Origin: an uncultured Nitrospira sp.
Lineage (GTDB): Bacteria > Nitrospirota > Nitrospiria > Nitrospirales > Nitrospiraceae
Length of the DNA: 64,000 bases
Assembly: GCA_902500775.1 (NCBI GenBank)
Contig: CABVRZ010000008.1
Location: forward strand, 54,028 to 118,027
Reading direction: 5' to 3'
The notes below the pieces were generated by a model. It did no database searches. It worked only from the letters and a program-made list of their open reading frames with translations, and was not told the origin of the DNA. Positions 8,770 to 18,379 of the stretch are shown here, piece after piece. Position numbers and translations under genes: made by a program. Each line of letters starts with the position of its first letter. Positions within the stretch are counted from its first letter, which is position 1.

Positions 8770-9708
8770 ATGTCCTTCCGTTCATCGAATATGATGCCAC
8801 TGTCTCTTCAAGTCTTCATCGCGACGTTTGTCGTCGGAATCTTGCTGCGGTCTCGTGGCATCTTGACCAAGGCCCATGCCGAACGGTTGGCCACGTTTGT
8901 GTTCTCGGTCAGTCTGCCGGCGACGATTCTCATCTCGCTTGATCGTGTTGCACTGACATCGACAGCGTGGAAACTCCCGTTGGCCGCCTGTCTGGTGACG
9001 CTTCCGATGGTCTTTTTCTCCTGGCAGCTGGCCCGGCGTCTCTCGCTTCCGCGTGAGACGCGAGGGGGATTCATCCTGGCCACGAGCTCCATCAATTCCG
9101 TCTATTTTGCCTTCCCCGTCATTCTCGCCACCTTCGGTGAAGAAGGTCTGACGTACGCCGTGCTCTTCGATCTCGGCCAAACGACGCTGACCCTTACTGT
9201 TCTCTATGGTCTTGCGGTTTGGCACAACACTCAGACGACGACCAGTAAATCGGTGAGCACTCGTTTTCTCTCATCTCCCCCCTTGTGGGCATTGGTCTGC
9301 ATCCTCACGGTGAAGTTCTCAGGACATCAGCTCCCCCCATGGCTCGTTGAAGTCCTTCATCCATTGCATCTCACCACGACTCCGCTCGCGAGCTTCGTGC
9401 TCGGTCTCTCGATTACGTTTTCCACAATCCAGCGAACGGTGGATCTGGCCACATTGGGTGTGGCAACACGAGTAGGTGGCGGGCTGCTGCTCGGACTGAT
9501 GACCGTGTGGATATTAGGTCTGACGGGAGTGGAACGAGCGGTTGTACTCCTGATAGCAGCGATGCCCTCAGCCGTCAGCGCCCTGATCATCGCAGCTGAA
9601 GCGCAGCTCGATGAGGAACTGGTCGCCTCGATTGTCGCTCTTTCCATTTGCCTCGGTGTGCTGATGCTTCCCTGGCTCCCTCGACTAGCCCTAATATTGC
9701 TGGGATGA
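8770..9708 (+). CDS. AEC-family (auxin efflux carrier-like) transporter
   Basis: 312 residues with about ten hydrophobic segments in two halves. The family signature is visible as the SSINSVYFAFPVI region near residue 115 and the C-terminal AAMPSAVSALIIAAE near 275, where AEC permeases have their conserved crossing residues. Known members export small organic acids such as malate or malonate. GAGG lies upstream of the ATG. The gene stands alone on the plus strand and converges with the CBS gene. Confidence 0.88.
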   Translation: MSFRSSNMMPLSLQVFIATFVVGILLRSRGILTKAHAERLATFVFSVSLPATILISLDRVALTSTAWKLPLAACLVTLPMVFFSWQLARRLSLPRETRGGFILATSSINSVYFAFPVILATFGEEGLTYAVLFDLGQTTLTLTVLYGLAVWHNTQTTTSKSVSTRFLSSPPLWALVCILTVKFSGHQLPPWLVEVLHPLHLTTTPLASFVLGLSITFSTIQRTVDLATLGVATRVGGGLLLGLMTVWILGLTGVERAVVLLIAAMPSAVSALIIAAEAQLDEELVASIVALSICLGVLMLPWLPRLALILLG

Positions 9709-9720
9709 TCCCGTACGTTT

Positions 9721-10560
9721 CTACGACGGTTTGCTGAGGAACCGAGGGCGATCCCGAACAGAGACCATTTTCACGAGATCCCGCACAGAGACTATTCCGA
9801 CGATCTTCCCGCTTTCTGTCACGGTTAAGTGTCGCACGCCATGTTCGGCCATCATCTTACTGGCATCGCGAACGGTACGATTCACGTCAATGCTGAGCAA
9901 AGGCGAGCTCATCACAGCACTGACATGCGTGTGCGGTGCTGCACGATTGGCCGCAAGTCCTTTCCGGACTAAGTCACACTCAGTCACGATGCCGACGATC
10001 TCGCCCGCTTCACTGGTCAATAAGGACCCAAGCCGCTTCTCACACATCAACTGAGCCGCAGCGAACAAAGACGCGTCGCTTGGGATCGTCGCGAATATGG
10101 TTGCCATCAAAACGCTCAATGGACGGTAGATCTTATCAAGCTCGCTCACCGGGCCGCTTTCCACATCCACAAACGATCGCACCAGGTCTCGCACTGAGAT
10201 GATCCCAACAATCTCTCCAGCCTCCTCCACGCAGAGATGTCGGATGTGATTGGTCTCCATCACATGGCTGGCATCCAGCATGGAGCGGTTCCCGGCAATG
10301 GTCGAAATTGGACTGACCATGACCTGATTCGCCGCCGTTACCATGGGATCCAATCCCCCAGCCAAAACTTTCCGCACGAGATCCGTCTCCGTCAGAATTC
10401 CTATCGGGCCCTTGCTGGGATCCTCCGATTCGACCAAGAGACAGCCGATCCGCTTGACGTTCATTCGTTCAGCCACAGCGGTCACTGTCGTGTCTTGTGA
10501 AACGACCTCAAGATAGCGATGCATAAAATCCTTAACAGACCCGCCCCCATGCTCACCCAT
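9721..10560 (-). CDS. Quadruple CBS-domain protein
   Basis: 279 residues from the ATG at 10560, selected because AAGGAG lies five bases upstream; 18 further residues would be added by an earlier start. Four CBS motifs follow one another: repeats begin near VKDFMHRYL, VTAANQVMVSPIS, IYRPLSVLMA and THVSAVMSSPLLS, each closing with a GIVxxxDLV-type strand. CBS pairs bind adenine nucleotides and gate a partner protein. No partner domain is fused, so it probably acts as a free energy sensor. Confidence 0.88.
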   Translation of the reverse strand: MGEHGGGSVKDFMHRYLEVVSQDTTVTAVAERMNVKRIGCLLVESEDPSKGPIGILTETDLVRKVLAGGLDPMVTAANQVMVSPISTIAGNRSMLDASHVMETNHIRHLCVEEAGEIVGIISVRDLVRSFVDVESGPVSELDKIYRPLSVLMATIFATIPSDASLFAAAQLMCEKRLGSLLTSEAGEIVGIVTECDLVRKGLAANRAAPHTHVSAVMSSPLLSIDVNRTVRDASKMMAEHGVRHLTVTESGKIVGIVSVRDLVKMVSVRDRPRFLSKPS

Positions 10561-10917
10561 CTCAGCTCCTTGTCTCATGATAGGATTGTTCGCTCCTTCC
10601 CTTCGCAAGTCCATCAGAACCTTGGTGAGGAGCCCTTGGCCATCACTATAACCGAATTATTGTTCCAACTTTGAACGATTAATCTACCGCAGCTCCTCGC
10701 GCTGTCTTGAAGCAGTAGATCCTTTCGCCTTCACCCCCCTTCACTTATCAGGGTTTCTAGTAGATCCGTTCGGCCCCCAGACTTGCACAGCCCTCAAACC
10801 CCTAACTTGCTATATTTACGTACGAATCATCCAATTTCTTATGAGCAGCGTCACACGCGTCTTACCCCTCATTCATCATGGCACCTAATTTGCTCCTATA
10901 AAGTCTTGCTAGACAAG
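10561..10917. other. Divergent intergenic region
   Basis: About 360 bases between the CBS gene and the next plus-strand pair. It is T/C-rich, with a run of pyrimidines at 10725-10745. The segment TATATTTACGT at 10811-10821 recurs at 18194-18204 and could be a promoter element, but this rests on two copies only. No gene is seen. Confidence 0.4.
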
Positions 10918-11262
10918 ATGTGGACCTCTAAGCCTGAAACAATAGGACAGCCGATGCCCCCTATCAGCGCACGGATTGAATGGTGCCGACAACGGTCGAG
11001 GCAGGCGCACAGTGAGCCAGAGGCGGATGCGTGGCAAGCCGAAGCGGACGGGCTTCGCGATGCCGTGATGAACCGAGACCACAGCGACGACTATCTGCTC
11101 TGTTCCCCGGAAATTCGTAGACGGTACCTGCTGGGCCTCCAAGACGGGCTCGCCCTGCTGCAAACGACCCGTGTACAGCACACGAATCATGCGACTGATC
11201 CTGGAATTCTCCAACCAGTTCCACAGGTGGAGGTGGAAGCACGATCAGGAGATGAACGATGA
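10918..11262 (+). CDS. Small hypothetical protein
   Basis: 114 residues from ATG 10918; starts at 10783 and 10954 are also possible and no start has a good ribosome binding site. The product is hydrophilic, with a helix-rich stretch RIEWCRQRSRQAHSEPEADAW. I do not recognise it. Its stop overlaps the ATG of the zinc-ribbon gene in an ATGA, which argues that it is real and co-expressed. Confidence 0.55.
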   Translation: MWTSKPETIGQPMPPISARIEWCRQRSRQAHSEPEADAWQAEADGLRDAVMNRDHSDDYLLCSPEIRRRYLLGLQDGLALLQTTRVQHTNHATDPGILQPVPQVEVEARSGDER

Positions 11263-11465
11263 ATTGCCAACGATGCAATGGGTTGACAGTCTCTGACGAT
11301 AGCATCGTCGTACAAGCTGGTTCGTCCTTGGACGTTCATGCCCGGCGTTGCATCAACTGCGGCATGATTGTGGATGAAGTGATCCACCAGAATCAGCAAG
11401 CCCTCCGAGGGCGAAAAACATTGGGTGGTCCCAAATTCCGCCGATGTGGAAGTGAGGCTGCATAA
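11259..11465 (+). CDS. Small zinc-ribbon protein
   Basis: 68 residues. CQRC near the N-terminus and CINC at about residue 31 form the two zinc knuckles of a ribbon, followed by a basic tail. Proteins of this size and pattern are common in Nitrospira-like genomes and usually lack an assigned role; nucleic-acid or protein binding is the family expectation. GGAG lies nine bases before the ATG, inside the upstream gene. Confidence 0.7.
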   Translation: MNCQRCNGLTVSDDSIVVQAGSSLDVHARRCINCGMIVDEVIHQNQQALRGRKTLGGPKFRRCGSEAA

Positions 11466-11596
11466 TCGACTAACAGGCTGTGGGGCACGCTGATGACATC
11501 CGTGATCTCAGATACGACGCCCTTTCCGAGGTCGTCACAGGGTGTGTCAACACACTGCTACGGTAATATGCCCTCGACTTCACCTCGCTTTCGGTC

Positions 11597-12308
11597 TCAT
11601 TTCCACTCCCCCGAGCGAAGAAGCTTGTTTCCAAGCCCTACGGCTAGGTTACGGGAGATAATCACGCCGATATCCGGACGACGTCGAATAAGATCCTCCA
11701 AGTCCTGCCGAGGTAGTTCAGCCACCTCGATGGGATCCAGCGCGGTGGCCGTAGCTGTATGGGGTCTGACTGAGAGCAGCGACACTTCTCCGCAAGTCTC
11801 GCCAGTATTGACAGTCCCCATCACGCGTGACGAAGATCCGCCGCTGATGGTGACATGGCCACGCACAACGAGAAAGAGGCGGTCTGCCGGGTCGCGCCCG
11901 GTAAACAGCCGTTCACCAACCGATAGGGTTTTCACAGTGCACACGCCTGCCAACCTGGTCGCCTGCTCGGTGTTCATGCCATGAAACAACGGAACTTCTC
12001 TCATGGCCTGTGCCATTCGTGGAGCGATCATACATGTTGAAAATCCGCGCATCACGACATTGGCCACGGCTTGAACCGGCTCGATCAACCCAAGCGGCCT
12101 TAAATCTTGTAACTTGTTCAGCCGCACCATCTTCGCGATATCGAGCCGTTCGACATGGTAGAACACCATGGCAGGCACGTAGGCGACGGGAAGAAAGTTC
12201 AGCTCCAGCGTCGAGTTCACGATGCGGATAGTCGGTGCCATACACGGCGAGAAAAATCTCGCGGATCTGTTCCACATTCTCTTCGCGGGCCTCTCGAACT
12301 CTGATCAT
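11597..12308 (-). pseudogene. Remnant of a GNAT/cyclic-nucleotide-binding fusion protein
   Basis: Two frames join here. From 12308 the frame opens with MIRVREAREENVEQIREIF and AVYGTDYPH, a GNAT N-terminus. After about 30 residues the sense continues in another frame with LNFLPVAYVPAMVF and later a full cyclic-nucleotide-binding domain (LFHGMNTEQATRL, GERLFTGRDPADRLFLVV, GETCGEVSLLS). The acetyl-CoA-binding core is missing between them. This fits an internal deletion with frame loss. The frame from 12277 to 11597 could still make a 226-residue cNMP-domain protein. Confidence 0.65.
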
Positions 12309-12388
12309 ACGCGCCCCTTTGCGGCGGATCAGGAGGATGCCACGTGCTGACGAAGGTGTTCACCGGCAATTCTGGCAATAGCCCGATA

Positions 12389-12598
12389 CTAGGCCGCCCC
12401 CACAACCAGGGCTTCTTCATCGAAGTCAAACTTGCTGGAATGGGCCGGATAGCCTTCCCGACCAGGAACTTGGCTGCCGAACCGGACATAGGCGCCTGGA
12501 ATCCTTTCGAGGTAGTAGCTGAAATCTTCAGCCCCCATATTAGCCGTCTTCAGCGGCAACACATTCGCTTCCCCGACCGCCTCAACTGTCGCGCGCAA
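12389..12598 (-). pseudogene. C-terminal remnant of M20-family amidohydrolase
   Basis: About 69 residues carry GAEDFSYYLERIPGAYVRFG and PAHSSKFDFDEEAL, the diagnostic C-terminal metal-site region of M20D amidohydrolases (hippurate hydrolase/IAA-amino acid hydrolase). The rest of a roughly 400-residue enzyme is absent. A TAG interrupts the tail just after the remnant, after which YRAIARIAGEHL continues in frame. It is a decayed fragment between two other genes. Confidence 0.75.
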
Positions 12599-12637
12599 CG
12601 CCCACCCGGTCAGAGGGCTTCACCTGGCCGAGACACC

Positions 12638-13123
12638 TCATCCTTCCTCTGCCTGCACACCCGGCTGATAGACCGCATACACATAGACAAGAACGGACAA
12701 ATGGCCGAGATGTTTGTCAATCAACGGTTTCACGTCCTTCCAATCCAGTCCGCCGACCCCTGTGGCCAGGCGTGGCAGCGCCACGCTCTTGATCTTTTCT
12801 CCTTCAATGAACTTGGCGAGCGCTTTGAGACAGTGATTGACGTTCTCGATGGTAGCCTTTCCTGGCTTGGCTCCATGACTGGGAGCCGCCTCTTGTGTAA
12901 AGAGACTCACGATTCGAGCTCCACCGACGCCGGCCCAAGCCCATAACTCCCCGGTCTTCGGCGTAAACGTTTGGCAATAATGTCTGAAATCCTTATACAT
13001 GGCAGGCCACTGTTGCCTCAGAGACAACGCCAGACCGTTCGTGAATCCGTCGTTTGGAGCCACACCGTGCGCCACCATGCCCGCCTTCGACTGTAAAATG
13101 TCCCCCGCCACTTCCTTGAGCAT
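12638..13123 (-). CDS. Macro-domain protein (ADP-ribose-binding)
   Basis: 161 residues from ATG 13123, which has AGGAGG five bases upstream. The macro fold is shown by the N-terminal GDILQSKAGMVAHGVAPND, the loop SLFTQEA and the ligand-closing ALPRLATGVGGLDW. Members bind ADP-ribose or hydrolyse ADP-ribose 1''-phosphate and O-acetyl-ADP-ribose. The gene is divergent from a GNAT gene and lies beside decayed genes, so it may be part of an accessory segment. Confidence 0.88.
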   Translation of the reverse strand: MLKEVAGDILQSKAGMVAHGVAPNDGFTNGLALSLRQQWPAMYKDFRHYCQTFTPKTGELWAWAGVGGARIVSLFTQEAAPSHGAKPGKATIENVNHCLKALAKFIEGEKIKSVALPRLATGVGGLDWKDVKPLIDKHLGHLSVLVYVYAVYQPGVQAEEG

Positions 13124-13277
13124 AGAACCTCCTATCATCGTATCAATACCGAGAACCTGGTACCGCCCACCCTACCGCCTCACGCAGTGGGTGTTGAGTG
13201 ACCGACCATCACCCTTGCGAATTTCATTTCATTCGGTTATGAACCTCACACGTCTTTCCCTAACCAGAGGCCATACC

Positions 13278-13730
13278 GTGGTGCACGTTCGACCCGCAAC
13301 TGAAGCAGATTTTCCTGTGATCCTCCAGGTGCAACAGGCTGCGTTCGGTGAGTATGCCAGCCTCTATAAGGTCAGCGGCTGGACAACGGAAACACTTGAG
13401 AGCCTCAAGGCAGACGCACGAGAGAAACATGTTATCGTCGCGGAAGAAGAACGCGCACTCGTCGGTTCCGTGCGCTTCTGGACGGTAGCGGGCGTCTGCA
13501 TTATCCGTCTGCTCTCTGTGAACCCCGGCCACCAGCACCAAGGGGTCGGCAAAGCCCTGATGCACGAGATCGAGCAGGTCGTAACCGATGCCCATAAGCT
13601 CTACGCCTGCACGATGTTGCGGACGCCTCGGAACATTCAGTTCTTCATGAGTCTCGGCTACAAAGCTGAGACGATTCTCCCCGATCACTACGACCACCTC
13701 GATCTCATGTGCTTCGCGAAATATCGCTGA
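13278..13730 (+). CDS. GNAT-family N-acetyltransferase
   Basis: 150 residues from a GTG at 13278 with AGAGG seven bases upstream; an ATG at 13239 lacks a ribosome binding site. The acetyl-CoA loop is HQHQGVGKALMHEIE, preceded by the beta strand IIRLLSVNP and followed by FFMSLGYK. A single complete GNAT domain. Substrate unknown. Confidence 0.85.
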   Translation: MVHVRPATEADFPVILQVQQAAFGEYASLYKVSGWTTETLESLKADAREKHVIVAEEERALVGSVRFWTVAGVCIIRLLSVNPGHQHQGVGKALMHEIEQVVTDAHKLYACTMLRTPRNIQFFMSLGYKAETILPDHYDHLDLMCFAKYR

Positions 13731-13781
13731 GCCGCTTCTCCTACAATTCACTTGAAGACCGCAAATTCTCCCGCCGAAAGC

Positions 13782-15026
13782 CTATGGCGTCTTTGCGCAA
13801 CGGAACCCATAGCCGAACTGCCGGTTCATCGGTTGCGCATTGAACCGGTGCGCAGACCTGAGAAAGTCAGCCACGTACAACCAGGACCCTCCGCGAACGA
13901 CCTTTTCATCACCTTTTGCCGGACCTATGGGATTCTTCTCTGGACTTTTCTTGTAAGAATCGAGCCCATACCAATCAAACACCCACTCCCAGGCGTTTCC
14001 GGCCATATCATAGATCCCATAGGGGCTCTTCCCTGCCTCATACGATCCAACCGGGGACAAGGCCAGATGGTCATCCCAATCCTTTCGCCCATAATTGGCG
14101 TGGAGCCTGCTCGGAGCTTCGTTACCCCAGGGATAAATCCGGCCATCAGTGCCCCGCGCGGCTTTTTCCCACTCCGCCTCCGTCGGCAACCGCTTGCCAG
14201 CCCATTTGCAGTAATTGACCGCATCCTCCCAGCTGACATTGACGACTGGACGTCTCAGATGTTGCGGTTGATTCATAATGCTCCAGTCCGGAGGCTCCTC
14301 CATTTCCGTGGCGTCCAAATACCTGGCGTACTGCCCGACCGTCACCTCATACTTGTCGATGCGGAACGCATTGAGATAGATCTGCCGCACCGGCTTTTCA
14401 TCATCTCCAAGCGTGCTTCCCCGCGTGAATGTCCCCGCCGGCACCAGCACCATCTGCAGATCGAGGTTATCAGTATCTCCCATTCCTCCGGGCGCCCCGG
14501 CAGAGACTGGTTTCTTCGCCCCAGACAACGACCGTGGCAGTTTGGCCTGAAGCTGTTGGTGAAGGACCTGCTGTTCAGTGGTCAGACCCATTTCATGCGC
14601 GCTCTCGAGCGTCTCTTGGGCTTGCTTCATCTTTCCACCGGCCACCAACGCCTTCGCTTCGTGCAGGAGCCGCCACGCCGTTGTTTCCTCCCGTAACCGC
14701 CAGACCTTCGCTTTGGTCTTGGGCAAATAGGATGTGGTCCTCCCGGACTTGGTATCCAGATCCAGTGCAGCCTCGTAATGTTCCTCCGCGCAGATCCAAG
14801 CCTCGAGGGCTCGGCAGGCTTCGGCAAGATTGAAATGTGCCTGGATATTCACCGGATCTTTCTGGATACCAGCCTCCAACACCACGCGTGCTTCTGCATA
14901 CTGTTTGTTCTTCAACAAGTTCTCCCCTTTGGAGAATTCCTGATCTCCGGCCCCAGCAGCATGCACGGCAGCTCCCGAAGCGATGAAGAGGCACAACAAG
15001 GTCATGCCCGCCAACACGTGTCTCAT
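13782..15026 (-). CDS. TPR protein with formylglycine-generating-enzyme (SUMF1) domain
   Basis: 414 residues from ATG 15026 (GGGG upstream), with a signal peptide ending near AVHAAG. Residues about 25-105 form TPR-like helices (YAEARVVLEAGIQKDPVNIQAHFNLAE). The C-terminal 220 residues are a SUMF1/FGE-type C-lectin fold: DKYEVTVGQYARYL, RRPVVNVSWEDAVNYCKWAG, RLPTEAEWEKAARG, YDMAGNAWEWVFDWY, VRGGSW and FGYGFRCA. The two copper-site cysteines of true FGE are not evident, so it is probably a periplasmic structural or binding relative. Confidence 0.88.
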   Translation of the reverse strand: MRHVLAGMTLLCLFIASGAAVHAAGAGDQEFSKGENLLKNKQYAEARVVLEAGIQKDPVNIQAHFNLAEACRALEAWICAEEHYEAALDLDTKSGRTTSYLPKTKAKVWRLREETTAWRLLHEAKALVAGGKMKQAQETLESAHEMGLTTEQQVLHQQLQAKLPRSLSGAKKPVSAGAPGGMGDTDNLDLQMVLVPAGTFTRGSTLGDDEKPVRQIYLNAFRIDKYEVTVGQYARYLDATEMEEPPDWSIMNQPQHLRRPVVNVSWEDAVNYCKWAGKRLPTEAEWEKAARGTDGRIYPWGNEAPSRLHANYGRKDWDDHLALSPVGSYEAGKSPYGIYDMAGNAWEWVFDWYGLDSYKKSPEKNPIGPAKGDEKVVRGGSWLYVADFLRSAHRFNAQPMNRQFGYGFRCAKTP

Positions 15027-15300
15027 AAACGCCCCCTTCCCCGTTCTAACCCATTGCCCTGTGGATTCGGCCTCGTCTGCCAACAGAGGTCTGTACCCCG
15101 AACCGGCCTGGCAGACATGCCAAAGACCACGTACAAGTTTGGTGCCTAACTGTGACCGTACTCCCGCTTCCTTCCTCAGAAGGACTCATGAGTCCGTAAC
15201 TGCACGTATGGGACAAGCATAGCCTCCATGTTTCTCGCCCCCCCTTCCAGCCAGACGGGCTGAGGAGCATTTCGATGGCGACATACCGCATCCCAATTGG

Positions 15301-15875
15301 TCAGTGGCTCCCGCATGCATTACCGAGATACAGGATCTCTTTCCCTTTCCTTGCTGCGGGTAGCAGGGATCGCTCCCTGCTGCCCGCGCGCGCTCTCACA
15401 CCCATTACTGGCGCCTCCTCTTTTCTCACCACACCACCCGCAAACAGGCTATACAGTACCGGCAGCACGATGAGGGTCAGTGCCGTCGAGGTGAAGAGTC
15501 CGCCGATCACGACGCTGGCGAGCGGCCGTTGAACCTCTGCTCCAATCCCTTGCGCCAACGCCAGCGGCAGAAGACCGAGTAACGTCGTCATCATCATGAC
15601 AACCGGGCGAAGCCGCAGGCTGCAACCAGCTAGAAGCGCTTCATCGATCGACTGTCCCTCGTGACGCAGTTGGTTGATGTAGGAGACCAGTACGATTTCG
15701 TTTCCCACGACCAGTCCGAACAGCTCGATAAACCCGATAGAGGCAGACACACTCAGGTATTGTCCGCTCAGCCACAGTGACACGATGCCATCGATCAAGG
15801 CGAAGGGGAGATTGAGGCCAGACCAATGACTAAGATCCGCTGCCGCAGTGAGAATTTCAAAATCGAGACGATCAT
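15301..15875 (-). pseudogene. CusA/CzcA-type RND efflux pump, middle deleted
   Basis: An ATG at 15875 overlaps the stop of the adaptor gene in an ATGA and starts MIVSILKFSLRQRILVIGLA, the normal N-terminus of heavy-metal RND pumps. After 20 codons the sense jumps to another frame with NLPFALIDGIVSLWLSGQ, FGLVVGNEIVLVSYINQLR and a C-terminal membrane segment to VLYSLFAGG. About 850 of roughly 1040 residues are missing. The first frame stops at codon 27, so no pump can be made. Confidence 0.8.
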
Positions 15876-16885
15876 GATGTTGGCTCGATCTTGTGCCGTT
15901 CCATTTCAGATTTAAGAGCGAAGGAGCCCTTCGTCACGACCTGCTCACCGGTCTTCACCCCCTCCAGTACCCTGACCACATCTCCCTCTTCGTTGCCCAA
16001 CGTGACCGTTCGTGCCTCAAAGGTACCGGTCTCCCCCTGAACAAACACCATCTTGCCGACAGGTCCGTCCTGGACGGCTGCAAGCGGCACGCTCAGCGCA
16101 TCGCCGCTGGAGGCAACGTATACGCTGACGATGGTGAACATTTCTGGCTTCAATAGTCGCTCGGGGTTTGGCATGGTGATCCGCAGGCGCATGGTGCGCG
16201 TGGATGGATCGAGCATGTCTCCGACATAGGTGATGGTTCCTTTGAAGATCGCATAGGGATAGGCCGCCAGAACCACGTTGACGCTCTGGTCCTTGCGGAT
16301 GAATCGTATGTCCTTTTCCGGCACCTTTCCGATCACCCATACGTCGGTGAGATTGACCACGGTAAACAGCGTTTGGTCCGTTTCAACCACTTCTCCCCTC
16401 GTGATATTTCGTGTGATCACCCGCCCGTCGAACGGCGCACGCAAGGGCATATCTGCCTTGATCGTATGTTCGCGATCCAGCCTCTCGATTTCTTCTCGTG
16501 GCACACCGAGGTCCACGCTGTGGAGCTGCGCCAAGAGCATGCCCTTCTTTACGTCCTGCCCGAGATCGACGTACACCTTAACAACCCGGCCACGAATCAG
16601 AGCCGTGACCTCGGCTAATTCGTTTTGGTTGGCTTGGACGGTGGCGGGAAGCTCACGATGCGAAAGGATCTCTCCTTGCACCACCGGCGACAGCTCCAAC
16701 CGCATTCTGGATAACTCTTCCGCAGTCAGACGTACCAGTCCTGATGGCCCAGGAGACGGATTGTGCGCAACAGGAGTGGTATCGACCGACCTATCCTCGC
16801 AGGCCGTCCCCACCACAAGAATGAAACAGACCAACAGGCTTTGAGACCAGGCTTGTACGGGACGCCTGGTGTTGAATAGCGCCAT
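15872..16885 (-). CDS. CusB/CzcB-like periplasmic adaptor lacking its hairpin
   Basis: 337 residues from ATG 16885; starts at 16900 and 16942 are possible. A lipoprotein signal ends at VVGTAC. The lipoyl halves are GRVVKVYVDLGQDVKKGMLL and LRAPFDGRVITRNITRGEVV, then a beta-barrel and a membrane-proximal domain. Between the lipoyl halves the family has a long alpha-helical hairpin; here SVDLG runs straight into VPREEIERL, so about 60-70 residues are gone in frame, near 16500. This would prevent docking on an outer-membrane channel. The stop overlaps the start of the gutted pump gene. Confidence 0.8.
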   Translation of the reverse strand: MALFNTRRPVQAWSQSLLVCFILVVGTACEDRSVDTTPVAHNPSPGPSGLVRLTAEELSRMRLELSPVVQGEILSHRELPATVQANQNELAEVTALIRGRVVKVYVDLGQDVKKGMLLAQLHSVDLGVPREEIERLDREHTIKADMPLRAPFDGRVITRNITRGEVVETDQTLFTVVNLTDVWVIGKVPEKDIRFIRKDQSVNVVLAAYPYAIFKGTITYVGDMLDPSTRTMRLRITMPNPERLLKPEMFTIVSVYVASSGDALSVPLAAVQDGPVGKMVFVQGETGTFEARTVTLGNEEGDVVRVLEGVKTGEQVVTKGSFALKSEMERHKIEPTS

Positions 16886-17105
16886 GTAGCTGTTACCCAT
16901 GGATGACCACTGCCTCTCCAGCAGTCTCCTCGCACGGAGCATACCTTCTGATCAGGTGATTTTTCTGATGTTTTGAGAGTTTTTCGTCGCCTATTGCCAC
17001 GGTACGAAGAGAACGCTGTAGCAAAAGGCAACAGCCGTATCAGAACTACCTTGTGCTCTAGATTGGCGAGTATGAGATACTGGTCTTGAAAGGGATCAAC
17101 TCAGC

Positions 17106-18053
17106 ATGGAAGTCCAGGCCCAATTTCCAAATGAACAAGCGCCAGGCGGTGAGTTTACGCGCCAGCCAGACGCCTTCCGAGGATGGGTCACAGCTGACGG
17201 CAGCTTGGGCTATCCCGCTGAACCTGGACGCTACCACCTCTACGTCTCATGGGCCTGCCCATGGGCTCACCGGACGATCATTGTGCGCAAGCTGAAGAAG
17301 CTTGAACCGGTGATTGGGATAACCGTGGTAGATCCGATTCGCGATGAACGAGGGTGGGCCTTTCGCGAAGGACCGGACCATTCCCTCGACCCCATCAACG
17401 GATTTCAGTTTCTTCGCGAAGCCTATAAAGCGACCGACCCGAATTATATCGGGCGCATGACCGTCCCGGTGCTGTGGGACCGTGTCACCAAGCGGATCGT
17501 CACCAATTCCGATGACGACCTGATGAGAATCTTCAACGGTGAATTCAACCGCTTTACCGAAAGTCCGATCGACTTGTATCCGGATGGACTGAGGCAAGAA
17601 ATCGAGGAACTCAATACGTTCATATACGAGAACGTGAACGATGGGGTCTATCGAGCGGGGTTCGCCACATCACAACAGGCCTACGAACGAGCGGCCAGGC
17701 GATTATTCGCTGCTCTGGATCAGCTGGATGCACGCCTTGCCACTCGCCGCTATCTCTTTGGACCGGAATTTGTGGAGACCGACTGGCGGCTGTTCGTCAC
17801 ACTGGTTCGATTCGACGCGGTGTACCACGGACATTTCAAGTGTAATGTCCGACGAATTTTCGACTACCCCAGCCTGTTTGGGTATCTCAAAGACCTGTAC
17901 CAAACCGACGGCATCGCAGAGACCGTGAATTTCGATCACATCAAGCGGCACTACTACATCACGCACGACGATATCAATCCAACCGGTATCGTCCCGATCG
18001 GGCCAGATCAGGACCTCACCTCCGCTCATGGACGGGAACGTCTATCCCGTTAG
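17106..18053 (+). CDS. Glutathionyl-hydroquinone reductase (GST Xi class)
   Basis: 315 residues. YVSWACPWAHRT near residue 46 contains the catalytic Cys51 and the CPWAHR signature of the ECM4/YqjG/PcpF group, followed by the thioredoxin-like strand VIGITVVDP and TVPVLWD, the cis-proline region. The C-terminal helical domain with RYLFGPEFVETDWRLFVTLVRFD is typical. The enzyme reduces glutathionyl-hydroquinones in the cytoplasm. It stands alone on the plus strand; a promoter was not identified in the 160-base gap before it. Confidence 0.9.
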   Translation: MEVQAQFPNEQAPGGEFTRQPDAFRGWVTADGSLGYPAEPGRYHLYVSWACPWAHRTIIVRKLKKLEPVIGITVVDPIRDERGWAFREGPDHSLDPINGFQFLREAYKATDPNYIGRMTVPVLWDRVTKRIVTNSDDDLMRIFNGEFNRFTESPIDLYPDGLRQEIEELNTFIYENVNDGVYRAGFATSQQAYERAARRLFAALDQLDARLATRRYLFGPEFVETDWRLFVTLVRFDAVYHGHFKCNVRRIFDYPSLFGYLKDLYQTDGIAETVNFDHIKRHYYITHDDINPTGIVPIGPDQDLTSAHGRERLSR

Positions 18054-18379
18054 ATCCTCCTCTACGCAAACCAGCCTCGCCATCTCCAAACTAGACGGCT
18101 TCGAAGACCGCTGTATGTGTAAGAAACTAGACAGATTTGAGGACATTTTCCCCATAACCTCGCCTCATCTCAACTCCCTCACTCCATCCCCTCTATATTT
18201 ACGTGGTTTTTCGACGCGCATAATAGTTGCTGTATTGCCATATGAGCTGACGAGACCCTGTGCCTGCTGATACGAACTCGCGGCGAATAGATGGCCATGA
18301 AATCAGTGCCTGGGAAAATCGTCGGACTTCGTATGCACTCTGAGGGATATGGACTTTTATTCATTAAAAAGGAGGAGTT
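18054..18379. other. Intergenic region before microprotein gene
   Basis: About 325 bases without a convincing gene. A long minus-strand open frame (18179-18706) crosses it but has no recognisable content and covers the microprotein on the other strand, so it is discounted. TATATTTACGT at 18194-18204 matches the motif noted at 10811. Confidence 0.4.
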
